The notes: a model not told the origin generated them from the letters alone. A stretch of DNA of 8,647 nt from Ignavibacteriaceae bacterium (GCA_025455085.1 JALONF010000068.1:1-8647), one strand, 5' to 3'; counted from the first letter of the stretch, positions 1 to 6,686 are shown. Program-made: numbers and translations.

Positions 1-224
1 AGATTATATTCTTCGGATGGTTCTATAATATCAATTAAATGATATCTTACATTATTTTTTTGAAATTCAATTAAGTCTTTCCCTGTCCCGATATCCATTC
101 CTCTGTAAACCTGTCTTGAATCGGCCGAGATTATTTCACTGTTAAAATCTCTGGCAAGTTGTGCAGCTATGCTTGTTTTACCGGAAGCAGTAGGGCCAAG
201 CACAGTGATTAAATCAAATGGCAT
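1..224 (-). CDS. miaA: tRNA dimethylallyltransferase (MiaA), N-terminal part, cut by window edge
   Basis: This is the first 74 codons of a gene running off the left edge. MiaA transfers a dimethylallyl group from DMAPP to N6 of A37 in tRNAs that read codons starting with U; it is a soluble cytoplasmic enzyme. The translation starts MPFDLITVLGPTASGKT, giving the family P-loop GPTASGKT at residues 10-17. It continues with SADSRQVYRGMDIGTGKD at residues 33-50, the conserved DS.QVYRGMDIGT block, including the Asp (D35) expected to be the catalytic base. The start at 224 is the only sensible ATG: the P-loop begins nine residues later, as is usual for the family, and no upstream in-frame start lies nearby. 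There is no obvious Shine-Dalgarno site. The gene lies 37 nt downstream of the cNMP/GAF gene on the same strand, so co-transcription is likely. The identification is secure; the C-terminal two thirds are not visible. Confidence 0.95.
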   Translation of the reverse strand, partial: MPFDLITVLGPTASGKTSIAAQLARDFNSEIISADSRQVYRGMDIGTGKDLIEFQKNNVRYHLIDIIEPSEEYN

Positions 225-261
225 TATGAGATAAAATTATACGGGTATCAGGTTAAATTGC

Positions 262-2241
262 TTATTTAGCAACAGGTAATGCAATACGAAAAGTAGAGCC
301 AACTCCTTTAACACTTTCAACATCAACGTTCCCCGAATGCGCGATAATAATTTTTTTAGCCAGAAGTAAATGAACCTCATCTTTCTTTATTTTTTCTCTA
401 TAGTAAAAATAATCAAGTATTTCTCCTTCTGGGAAAATGATAACTCCTTTACCTTCATTCTGAATGGAGATCGAAATTGTCTCACCAACTAGTTCAGTAC
501 TAAAATAAATCTTTCCTGCTTTTCTGCAGTCAGCTACACAGGCTTTGATAAATTGGAAAATCGAAGTATAAAGTTTTGAACGATCAATATCTACTACTGC
601 GCCGTCACCAATTTTTTTAAATAACTTAACTTCCTTTGTTTCACAATATTCAGAAAGAAGCTCCAGGACATCATCAATGAATTCGTTAAAGTGGATTTTA
701 TAATTCTCAAGTACAATCTCATCCATTAGCACCTTTAACATACTATCAGTCAAATCAATTACTGATGCCGCTTGCTTCTGAAGCATCCTAATTATGTCAT
801 CAGTATCAGGTGGAAGATTCTTTGAACTTAAAATTTTTGTGTAGCTTTCTATTATCTCAAGCGGAATTTGTATTTCCTCTGTTATAACTCCACTTAATTT
901 TTTTGCTGAGTTTAATTTCTCTTTATTTAAAAGAGACTCAAGAGTTTGTGTCCGGGAGATAGCAGTTTCCATTTGCTTACTTATCATAGTAAGATAGGAA
1001 ACTTCATCCTCAGTGAACCTTTTATTATCTCTTGCAGATTGTATAACAGCAATTGTTTCGCCAGCATCGCTAATAACGGGGAAATAGAGAATTCTCTTCA
1101 TCCTTGAAGAACCGGGATAATCTACCTTTGGGTTGAATCGGTCGTCTTCAGTAGGTCTGTCAAAATTAATTGGCATTTTATTTTTGGCGCAATAGCCGGT
1201 TAAACCTTCTGCTAGCTGAAAATATTCATTTTTTGTTTTTCCATCTTGTGTAACGAGTCTGTACATCGAGGAAAGTTTTTCGTCAACGAAAATTAACTCA
1301 GCACTTTCTGAGCTTGTAAGATCTCTGATTGCTCGCTTGGTGTTTTTAACAAGCTCTGTTATACTGATACCACTAAAAATTCTGTTTAAGGCAAGAAATA
1401 TTCTTCTTACAATTTCCCTATTTATTCCCGTCTCAATTATTTGCGGCTGAGTTTCCGGTTCTGTTTTAGCTTTTACTGATCTTTTCTTTTTCTCTTTTAA
1501 TTCATCAGGTAATTCAATTTCTTGCTGAACCGTTGGGATTGACTCCTCTTTTACCTCAGGAGGTGATTCAATAATTTCTATTGTTTCTTGCTGAGCAATT
1601 TCTTTTAAATCCTCCAGTGCTTGCTCAAGTTCTATATTATCCTCGGCAACAATTTCCTCCTCTTCAAGAGATTTTTCAATTGACTCGAGATCCGGAAGAA
1701 GCTGTTGAGTTAGCACAGGGATAGGTACTTTTTCCGGTATCTCATCTTCTTCCCAATCTTTGCCTTTTGAAAATGCTCTGAATCTTATTGGCTTATCTCT
1801 ACTACCGAGATTAATTTTTCGATCAGCATCAAGCGATGCCTCGGGCAATTTGAATTCGCCAAACTTAACCAGGTTTTCGTCGATGATTGGATTTTTTGAG
1901 ATAAGACTTTTGAAAGCAGATTTATCTATTCGGTAATATACCAGTTTACTAAAAGCCATAGCTGAAGATATTCTTTTTGTATCCTCAACAAATTCTTTCT
2001 CTCCAAAAAAGTCATTATGTATTTTATTAGCAACATAACTATTAGTTGGAAACTTAACTCTCACTTCGCCTTTAATAATCAGGTACAATGCATCGCTTTG
2101 GTCACCTGTTCTATAAAGAATTTCTCCCTCTCTGGCTTCCTTAATTTCCTTTTGATCGAAAATAGTACCTAAAGAGGATTCTTTTACTCCAGTGAAGAGT
2201 TTGTTGTTTTTAATATCTCTTGTCGTTTTACTGAGCTGCAT
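262..2241 (-). CDS. cNMP-binding / GAF / degenerate histidine-kinase-like signalling protein
   Basis: A 659-residue soluble multidomain protein with no signal peptide or membrane segment. Residues about 12-130 form a cyclic-nucleotide-binding (CAP effector) domain, with the beta-roll pattern EGEILYRTGDQSDALYLIIKGEV and a phosphate-binding cassette containing FGE (79-81) and Arg90. Residues 160-265 are a Glu-rich, low-complexity linker. Residues about 270-435 are a GAF domain, with DDRFNPKVD and a near-NKFDE pattern (N406, K407, F409, D412, E413) as in phosphodiesterase-type GAFs. Residues about 440-510 resemble a DHp helical hairpin and 515-657 a HATPase_c fold ending GSTFRIALP. The kinase motifs are eroded: Glu455 sits where the phospho-acceptor His belongs (TEEIQIPL), the N-box Asn positions are Q563 and A567, the G1 Asp is N595, and the G2 glycines are replaced (620-625 KDEVHL). 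It is therefore probably a sensor that binds ligands but does not phosphorylate. Its partner is unknown. It lies upstream of miaA and divergent from the sigma operon. Confidence 0.85.
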   Translation of the reverse strand: MQLSKTTRDIKNNKLFTGVKESSLGTIFDQKEIKEAREGEILYRTGDQSDALYLIIKGEVRVKFPTNSYVANKIHNDFFGEKEFVEDTKRISSAMAFSKLVYYRIDKSAFKSLISKNPIIDENLVKFGEFKLPEASLDADRKINLGSRDKPIRFRAFSKGKDWEEDEIPEKVPIPVLTQQLLPDLESIEKSLEEEEIVAEDNIELEQALEDLKEIAQQETIEIIESPPEVKEESIPTVQQEIELPDELKEKKKRSVKAKTEPETQPQIIETGINREIVRRIFLALNRIFSGISITELVKNTKRAIRDLTSSESAELIFVDEKLSSMYRLVTQDGKTKNEYFQLAEGLTGYCAKNKMPINFDRPTEDDRFNPKVDYPGSSRMKRILYFPVISDAGETIAVIQSARDNKRFTEDEVSYLTMISKQMETAISRTQTLESLLNKEKLNSAKKLSGVITEEIQIPLEIIESYTKILSSKNLPPDTDDIIRMLQKQAASVIDLTDSMLKVLMDEIVLENYKIHFNEFIDDVLELLSEYCETKEVKLFKKIGDGAVVDIDRSKLYTSIFQFIKACVADCRKAGKIYFSTELVGETISISIQNEGKGVIIFPEGEILDYFYYREKIKKDEVHLLLAKKIIIAHSGNVDVESVKGVGSTFRIALPVAK

Positions 2242-2251
2242 TTACTTCTGA

Positions 2252-2280
2252 TTTGGAACAAATAATTAATCTGTTCTAAA
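2252..2280. promoter_or_regulatory. imperfect dyad between divergent genes
   Basis: TTTGGAACA (2252-2260) and TGTTCTAAA (2272-2280) are inverted copies that match at 8 of 9 pairs, the exception being G/T. They are separated by 11 AT-rich bases, giving a centre-to-centre distance of 20 bp, about two helical turns. The dyad ends 10 bases upstream of the minus-strand cNMP/GAF start and also lies upstream of the plus-strand sigma gene. This geometry suits a dimeric repressor or activator site, or a hairpin in the minus-strand leader. It does not match the CRP (TGTGA-N6-TCACA) or FNR (TTGAT-N4-ATCAA) consensus. Function is inferred only from symmetry and position. Confidence 0.35.
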
Positions 2281-2361
2281 ATTACCTATAGCAGAATAAA
2301 TGTGCAAAATTCAGGCCATTTAGATTGCTTACAATGATAAGAAACAGAACTTCAAATTCAC

Positions 2362-2369
2362 TAAATTTG
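2362..2369 (+). promoter_or_regulatory. possible Bacteroidetes-type -7 element of the sigma operon
   Basis: TAAATTTG matches the TAnnTTTG element of Bacteroidetes housekeeping promoters and lies 30 bases upstream of the preferred ATG at 2400. No TTTG -33 element is found at the usual 19-21 base distance, and such octamers arise easily in AT-rich DNA. If real, transcription would begin after the alternative starts at 2325 and 2334 and would support the ATG at 2400. Weak candidate. Confidence 0.2.
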
Positions 2370-2399
2370 AAACCAAAATTACTGAAAATCATCTTACTG

Positions 2400-2963
2400 A
2401 TGGAAGAAACAGAACTTATTCAAAAAGCACAGTCCGGAGATAAACAAGCTCTGGCAGAATTGGTAAAAAAGTATGAGCAGACTATCTACAATTTTGCCTT
2501 TAAAATTTGCCGGGATAAAAATTATGCTGAACATATAATGCAGGAAACATTTTACAGCATGGTAAAATCTTTACATCAGTTTGACCACAATTCAAAATTA
2601 TCTACCTGGCTTTACAGGATAGTCGCTAACCATTGTCTGATGATGGCTCGAAAAGCTAAAAGCCGATCGTTTGTTTCGTTTGATGATGATGATGAAAATC
2701 TATTTGAAGAAAAATATGCTGCTGATTGGAATTCAATCCCTTACAAGGATACCGAGAATAAAGAATTAAAAAGAATACTTGACATGGCTATTCAAAACCT
2801 TTCTCCTGACTACAGAATGGTCTTTCTGCTGCGTGATGTTGAAGGTCTTTCCACTGAAGAGACTGCACAGGTTACTGAGCTTTCTATTCCGGCTGTAAAG
2901 TCCAGGCTTCATCGTGCAAGGGCATTTCTAAGGGAAGAAATTAACAAGGCTTTTAGCAGATGA
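2400..2963 (+). CDS. ECF-type RNA polymerase sigma factor
   Basis: A 187-residue sigma-70 family protein of the extracytoplasmic-function class: only regions 2 and 4 are present. Region 2 spans about residues 20-88, with the core-binding segment ending in MQETF (47-51) and the -10 recognition helix STWLYRIVANHC (68-79). Region 4 spans about 125-183, with LSPDYRMVFLLRDVEGLS leading into the helix-turn-helix EETAQVTELSIPAVKSRLHRAR. An acidic linker with four consecutive Asp codons (95-98, mostly GAT) joins them. The frame is open further upstream to a TTG at 2325 and an ATG at 2334. I prefer the ATG at 2400 because MEETELIQKAQSGD is the normal ECF N-terminus and gives the usual length; the extra 22-25 residues would be basic and unlike the family. 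No Shine-Dalgarno site precedes it. It overlaps the next gene, an anti-sigma-like protein, by ATGA, implying translational coupling. Target promoters cannot be read from this window. Confidence 0.93.
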   Translation: MEETELIQKAQSGDKQALAELVKKYEQTIYNFAFKICRDKNYAEHIMQETFYSMVKSLHQFDHNSKLSTWLYRIVANHCLMMARKAKSRSFVSFDDDDENLFEEKYAADWNSIPYKDTENKELKRILDMAIQNLSPDYRMVFLLRDVEGLSTEETAQVTELSIPAVKSRLHRARAFLREEINKAFSR

Positions 2964-3196
2964 AAAAGGAAAAAATTACTTGTAAAGAAGTGATGAAGCA
3001 CGTTTGCGAAAGTCTCGGTGAAAACCTCAACGATGAAAAGTGCCAGGAAGTTAGAAATCATTTAGATTCCTGCCCACATTGCAGAGAATATTTTAAGTCC
3101 GTTGAAATTACGATAGAATGTTATCGTAAGTACAATGTAGAAGTTCCTGAAGAGGCTCATGGCCGCTTGATGAAAATGCTGGGATTGGAGCAATAG
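2960..3196 (+). CDS. small soluble zinc-finger anti-sigma-like protein (zf-HC2/ZAS type)
   Basis: A 78-residue cytoplasmic protein with the anti-sigma zinc-binding signature H-x3-C-x2-C (His34, Cys38, Cys41 in NHLDSCPHC). Upstream cysteines at 8, 16 and 28 include the usual fourth ligand, most likely Cys8 in ITCKEVM. In ZAS proteins such as RsrA and ChrR the zinc site holds the N-terminal fold that binds the sigma factor; in some members oxidation of the thiols releases the sigma. There is no transmembrane helix or periplasmic domain, so the signal should be sensed in the cytoplasm. The start overlaps the sigma stop (ATGA at 2960-2963), the classic arrangement for a sigma and its cognate inhibitor. 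Five cysteines in 78 residues leave spare thiols for redox chemistry. The role as inhibitor of the adjacent sigma is inferred from motif and gene order; some related proteins assist rather than inhibit. Confidence 0.82.
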   Translation: MKKEKITCKEVMKHVCESLGENLNDEKCQEVRNHLDSCPHCREYFKSVEITIECYRKYNVEVPEEAHGRLMKMLGLEQ

Positions 3197-3199
3197 GTT

Positions 3200-3442
3200 A
3201 TGCCCATTTATGAATACAAATGTTCAGAGTGTAATACTAAATTTGATGTTCTTCATAAATCAAGTACAATTTTGGAAGAAGTTCACTGTCCTGCCTGCGA
3301 TTCAAAGAATAATAAAAAATTATTTTCATCCTTCAGTTCCAAAACCAGCAATGAAATCAACCATTCAGACGGCGTCTGTCAAAATGGAAGTTGTGGACTA
3401 CCATACAATGGCTGCTCATCTGGTATGTGTGGCTTGAATTAA
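3200..3442 (+). CDS. FmdB-family zinc-ribbon protein with Cys-rich C-terminal tail
   Basis: An 80-residue protein starting MPIYEYKCSECNTKFDVLHK, the typical N-terminus of the FmdB/CxxC_CxxC_SSSS putative regulatory family. The zinc ribbon uses Cys8-x2-Cys11 and Cys30-x2-Cys33 (CPAC), followed by the family's Ser-rich stretch (KKLFSSFSSK, 39-48). Many family members end soon after, but this one has a tail with four more cysteines at 60, 65, 72 and 77 within Gly/Asn/Ser-rich sequence, which may bind a second metal. The molecular function of this family is not established; related proteins are annotated as transcriptional regulators or zinc-ribbon accessory proteins. The ATG follows the anti-sigma stop by three bases and has a GGAG nine bases upstream (3187-3190), so it is the third gene of the sigma operon. 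That context suggests a role in metal or thiol homeostasis, which is an inference. Confidence 0.85.
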   Translation: MPIYEYKCSECNTKFDVLHKSSTILEEVHCPACDSKNNKKLFSSFSSKTSNEINHSDGVCQNGSCGLPYNGCSSGMCGLN

Positions 3443-3651
3443 TTTTACTTTTGCATCAACCTATTCCTCTAAGTTAAGTACTAAAAGCAGTCTCCTTTAA
3501 TTTTGATTTGCTGATAGTAAAAAATGATATTAATATTGCATGTGTCTTAAACAATATTACTAAGACAATTAAACTGAATAAATAATTTTGAACTTAACCT
3601 GGAGCATCCGTAAGAAAATCTTTACTACAATTCAATAAATTAATTCCTTAA

Positions 3652-3711
3652 ATAGTTAAACTATCTATCCATTTTTTATAACCGTTCGCCCTTGGTAAAA
3701 TGGTTAACTAT
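3652..3711. repeat. long interrupted inverted repeat
   Basis: ATAGTTAA (3652-3659) and CCATTTT (3669-3675) pair with the contiguous right arm AAAATGGTTAACTAT (3697-3711): 15 pairs without mismatch, with a 9-base bulge (3660-3668) on the left arm only. ACC (3681-3683) and GGT (3694-3696) can extend the stem across a further 5-base bulge. The outer left arm is itself a palindrome, ATAGTTAAACTAT (3652-3664), so alternative foldings exist. It could be a structured RNA leader element or a protein-binding site about 150 bases upstream of the receptor. It is not a normal terminator, as it has no T-tract. Confidence 0.5.
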
Positions 3712-3810
3712 AAATATTCCACAGTAAAGATTATTAACAACCTTTGTCTATTCAGGTAAATGATTCAATTCACAGTGCGTCAGCAGGTTGTAACATTAAT
3801 AAGAATTTCT

Positions 3811-3828
3811 AACTTGATTTAACAAGTT
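3811..3828. promoter_or_regulatory. perfect dyad upstream of the TonB receptor gene
   Basis: AACTTG (3811-3816) and CAAGTT (3823-3828) are perfect inverted copies around ATTTAA. The dyad ends 29 bases before the receptor ATG. Its compact 6-6-6 form and position just upstream of the ribosome-binding site suit a repressor operator or a small leader hairpin. I do not recognise a known regulator consensus. Confidence 0.3.
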
Positions 3829-3845
3829 TTGGCAAGAATGTTAAA

Positions 3846-3851
3846 AAGGAG
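3846..3851 (+). promoter_or_regulatory. strong Shine-Dalgarno site of the receptor gene
   Basis: AAGGAG lies six bases upstream of the ATG at 3858 and fixes that start. It stands out because the other genes here have weak or no such site. AAGG (3846-3849) can pair with CCTT (3854-3857) across the tetraloop AGTT, so the site could be weakly self-masked. Confidence 0.75.
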
Positions 3852-3857
3852 TTCCTT

Positions 3858-6686
3858 ATGAAAATAATTTCACAGATTATTCTATCCCTCTTAATTATTT
3901 CTAACCAAATTATTTTTGCCGGGACCACCGGAAGACTTGCCGGAAGAGTAACCGACACAGCAACAGGAGAGCCGCTTCCATTTGTCAATGTGGTACTTAT
4001 GGGAACCACCCTGGGGGCTGCAACAGATATTGATGGTTACTACTCGATTATAAATATTCCTCCCGGTAACTATGAAGTGAAAGCCTCCGCAATAGGATAC
4101 AACAGCATATCATATCAGGATGTAAAAGTTTCTATTGATTTAACTACTACAATCAATTTTCAGTTGTCTGAAGCTTCAGTTGAATTAGGTGAGGATGTAA
4201 TTGTAATAGCTACTAAACCTCTTGTGAGAATGGATCTAACGTCAACTACAGCAATAGTTGGCGATGATGTAATCTCTCAATTACCAGTAGCTGAGGTTCA
4301 GGATGTTCTTAAACTGCAAGCTGGTGTTGTAATTTCCGGAGGGAATATACACATCAGAGGTGGTAGAGCTAATCAGGTTGCATATCAAATTGATGGAGTT
4401 CCGGTTACAGATGTGTACGATGGAAGCAGCACTATTAATGTTAACCAGAATTCAGTGCAGGAATTGCAGGTTATAAGCGGTGCGTTCAATGCTGAATACG
4501 GTCAAGCTCAATCTGGTGTTGTAAACCTGGTTACAAAAGACGGCAGCAATACTTTTACTGGTAATATACAGGCTTATTCAGGGGATTATACATCTGATAA
4601 GACAGACATATTTACTAATATAGATGATATAAATCCTGTTGGCATAAGAAACATTGAAGGCAGCCTGAGCGGTCCGATACTAAAGGATGAGTTGTTCTTC
4701 TATGTGAATGGGCGATATTATTTTAATTCGGGATCACTTTATGGTCAAAGGTATTATCTGATCAGTGACAGGGCTTCTGAAGATCCTCAAACTCAGCAGC
4801 TCACTGTTAGTCAAAGCGGCGATGAGGAATATGTTTCGATGAACGAAAGTGAAACTGTCTACGGACAGGGTAAGATAACATACAGATTATTCCAGGGATT
4901 GAAGCTAAGCTATAACTACCTGCTTGAACAAAGAGACTATCAGGATTATGACCATTTTAATAAACAAACACCAGATAATAATCTTCAAAGATTCAATAAA
5001 TCCTACACAAATATTTTTGCAATTAATCACGCTCTTTCATCCAGCAGCTTTTATACTTTAAACTTAAGTTATTCTTTCAAAGATTATCGTCAATATCTTT
5101 TTGAAGAAATTTATACTGGTAATCCGAATAAGCCTACTTATTATGAAGACAATAGGACTGTTGTAACACCACCGTATAGCTTTGGTGTCGGTGGTACCAA
5201 TCCTAATCGTTTCACAAGAAATACAGGCACTTACGGTGCTAAATTAGACTGGACAACTCAGCTCAACCAGGAAATAAATTTACAGTTTGGCGGTGATTAC
5301 AGATATAACCAAATATATCTCGAAAATATAAATCTTGTACCGATGACAGTAGAGCCCGGACAACCTTTTAATGTTGAAATACCGCCCATTGAATCAACAG
5401 ACTATAATACTTATGAGCATAATCCAAACGAAATTTCCGGCTACGTACAATCAAAGTTTGAGGCTTTCAATCTGATTTTTAACCTGGGATTAAGAGTGGA
5501 TCATTTTCAACCAGATGGCGTTATACTTAACGATGACCTTTCTGATGGTGGTATCAGATACACAGTTGACGATCCTAATATTTATAATCCGCTCAAACCA
5601 AATAACAGGTTTAATGATTTAAATGGGAATGGAGTCCAGGATGAAGGTGAAACTACCAAGACTGTTCAGGATAGGGAGGCATACTATTATAAAGATGCAA
5701 CTTCTAAAACGCAGGTTAGCCCGCGTGTTGGTCTGGCATTCCCGATTTCTGCAAATGGAGTAGTTCATTTTTCTTATGGTCACTTTTTGCAGTTACCTCG
5801 TTATGAATATTTGTACGACAATCCAAGATTCAAGCTGGGAGTTAATTCAGGTAACGCCGGTTTGTTTGGCAATTCAGATCTTGAGCCGCAACAAACTGTT
5901 AAAGGTGAAATAGGACTTCAGCAGCAAATTGGTGATGATATGTCGGTTGATGCTACAGTCTTCTTTGAAGATTTCAGAAATCTAACCGGAACACAGACAC
6001 AGGATATTGTTGTATTTGGCGGAGCTCAAACATACAGCCAATATATCAATTCAGATTTTGGTTATGCCAGAGGGTTTGTATTTAAATTTTCTAAAAGATT
6101 TTCAGGCGGATTGTCAGCATATCTTGACTATACTTTTTCTGACACCAAAGGTAATTCCTCCGATCCAGCCGATTCACGAAACGCTGCACTTGGGGGTGCA
6201 TTACCAGAGACTTTTATCGCTCCGCTAAACTGGGACCAAACTCATACTCTTAATGTGTCAGTTTCTTATGCTCAAGCGAGAGACTGGGGATTTTCGATCA
6301 TTGGTAATTTCTTTTCCGGTCAGCCATATACACCTGCTGTAAATAAAAACACCAGAGTAACTCAGAATGCTTTTCCAAGAAACAGTGACAATAAACCAAC
6401 TGTTATTAATGTGGACTTGAGAGTATATAAAGATTTCGAAATTTCGACTACGGTGTTAACTGTATTCCTTAGAGTATTTAACTTGCTTGATTTTGATAAT
6501 CCTGTAAATCTCTATACAGATACTGGCGATCCGTTCTTCACATTCGCAAAGCTGGAGGCAGAAAAAAATGTTCCCTCTGAATACTTTTCTGATGTTATTA
6601 ACAATGACTTAGATCAGTTTTACACTAACCCAACTTACTTTTCTGAGCCCAGAAGAGTTGAGATTGGATTGGGCTTTAACTTTTAA
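3858..6686 (+). CDS. TonB-dependent outer-membrane receptor with CarboxypepD_reg-like N-terminal domain
   Basis: A complete 942-residue outer-membrane transporter. The signal peptide is residues 1-21, with cleavage likely after IIFA. Residues about 26-105 are a carboxypeptidase-regulatory-like beta-sandwich (GRLAGRVTDTATGEPLPFVNVVLMGT, then TDIDGYYSIINIPPGNYEV). The plug domain covers about 118-235, with IHIRGGR (164-170), YQIDGVPV (176-183) and YGQAQSGVVNLVTKDG (214-229). The rest is the 22-strand-type barrel, rich in alternating aromatic residues and ending in the terminal Phe (RRVEIGLGFNF) recognised by the BAM machinery. An extracellular-loop-like segment at 587-598 (DLNGNGVQDEGE) has the spacing of an EF-hand calcium loop. 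There is no STN signalling domain, so it is a transporter rather than a FecA-type transducer. The start is fixed by the AAGGAG site and the signal peptide. A secreted protein gene starts 18 bases downstream, probably in the same transcript. The substrate is unknown; SusC-like glycan use cannot be claimed, as no SusD lipoprotein gene is seen. Confidence 0.92.
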   Translation: MKIISQIILSLLIISNQIIFAGTTGRLAGRVTDTATGEPLPFVNVVLMGTTLGAATDIDGYYSIINIPPGNYEVKASAIGYNSISYQDVKVSIDLTTTINFQLSEASVELGEDVIVIATKPLVRMDLTSTTAIVGDDVISQLPVAEVQDVLKLQAGVVISGGNIHIRGGRANQVAYQIDGVPVTDVYDGSSTINVNQNSVQELQVISGAFNAEYGQAQSGVVNLVTKDGSNTFTGNIQAYSGDYTSDKTDIFTNIDDINPVGIRNIEGSLSGPILKDELFFYVNGRYYFNSGSLYGQRYYLISDRASEDPQTQQLTVSQSGDEEYVSMNESETVYGQGKITYRLFQGLKLSYNYLLEQRDYQDYDHFNKQTPDNNLQRFNKSYTNIFAINHALSSSSFYTLNLSYSFKDYRQYLFEEIYTGNPNKPTYYEDNRTVVTPPYSFGVGGTNPNRFTRNTGTYGAKLDWTTQLNQEINLQFGGDYRYNQIYLENINLVPMTVEPGQPFNVEIPPIESTDYNTYEHNPNEISGYVQSKFEAFNLIFNLGLRVDHFQPDGVILNDDLSDGGIRYTVDDPNIYNPLKPNNRFNDLNGNGVQDEGETTKTVQDREAYYYKDATSKTQVSPRVGLAFPISANGVVHFSYGHFLQLPRYEYLYDNPRFKLGVNSGNAGLFGNSDLEPQQTVKGEIGLQQQIGDDMSVDATVFFEDFRNLTGTQTQDIVVFGGAQTYSQYINSDFGYARGFVFKFSKRFSGGLSAYLDYTFSDTKGNSSDPADSRNAALGGALPETFIAPLNWDQTHTLNVSVSYAQARDWGFSIIGNFFSGQPYTPAVNKNTRVTQNAFPRNSDNKPTVINVDLRVYKDFEISTTVLTVFLRVFNLLDFDNPVNLYTDTGDPFFTFAKLEAEKNVPSEYFSDVINNDLDQFYTNPTYFSEPRRVEIGLGFNF

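Larger units (their letters stand above)
3443..3857. other. 415-nt AT-rich intergenic region, no gene seen
   Basis: I see no credible protein or RNA gene here, and stops are frequent in all frames. It contains the two inverted repeats listed separately and a weaker 7-bp one, TGTCTTA (3543-3549) with TAAGACA (3561-3567) around an 11-base loop. The latter lacks a following T-run, so it is not a convincing terminator for the sigma operon. Two octamers fit the Bacteroidetes TAnnTTTG -7 consensus (3498-3505 and 3583-3590), but neither has a correctly spaced TTTG upstream. The region is long for this otherwise compact window and must hold the promoter of the receptor gene. If transcription starts at the distal octamers, the leader would be about 250-350 nt. 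Confidence 0.6.

Noticed and set aside
2245..2320. Sigma-70-like promoter for the minus-strand gene (TTGCAC, 17 bases, TAATTT)
   Set aside because: Only three of six bases match in each hexamer, and the usual promoter in this group has a different consensus, so it is not distinguishable from chance in AT-rich DNA.
3210..3437. Alternative frame overlapping the FmdB-like gene
   Set aside because: The +3 frame starting at 3200 encodes the clear zinc-ribbon family signature; the overlapping frame has no motif.
3543..3567. Rho-independent terminator after the FmdB-like gene
   Set aside because: The 7-bp stem is AT-rich, the loop is 11 bases long, no T-tract follows, and it is about 100 bases past the stop codon.
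3829..3843. Sigma-54 promoter-like TGGCA sequence upstream of the receptor
   Set aside because: The -12 GC is absent and the site would place the transcription start at or beyond the ribosome-binding site.
2400..6686. FecI/FecR/FecA-like cell-surface signalling system
   Set aside because: The anti-sigma-like protein has no transmembrane or periplasmic part and the receptor lacks an N-terminal STN signalling domain, so the physical link for trans-envelope signalling is missing.
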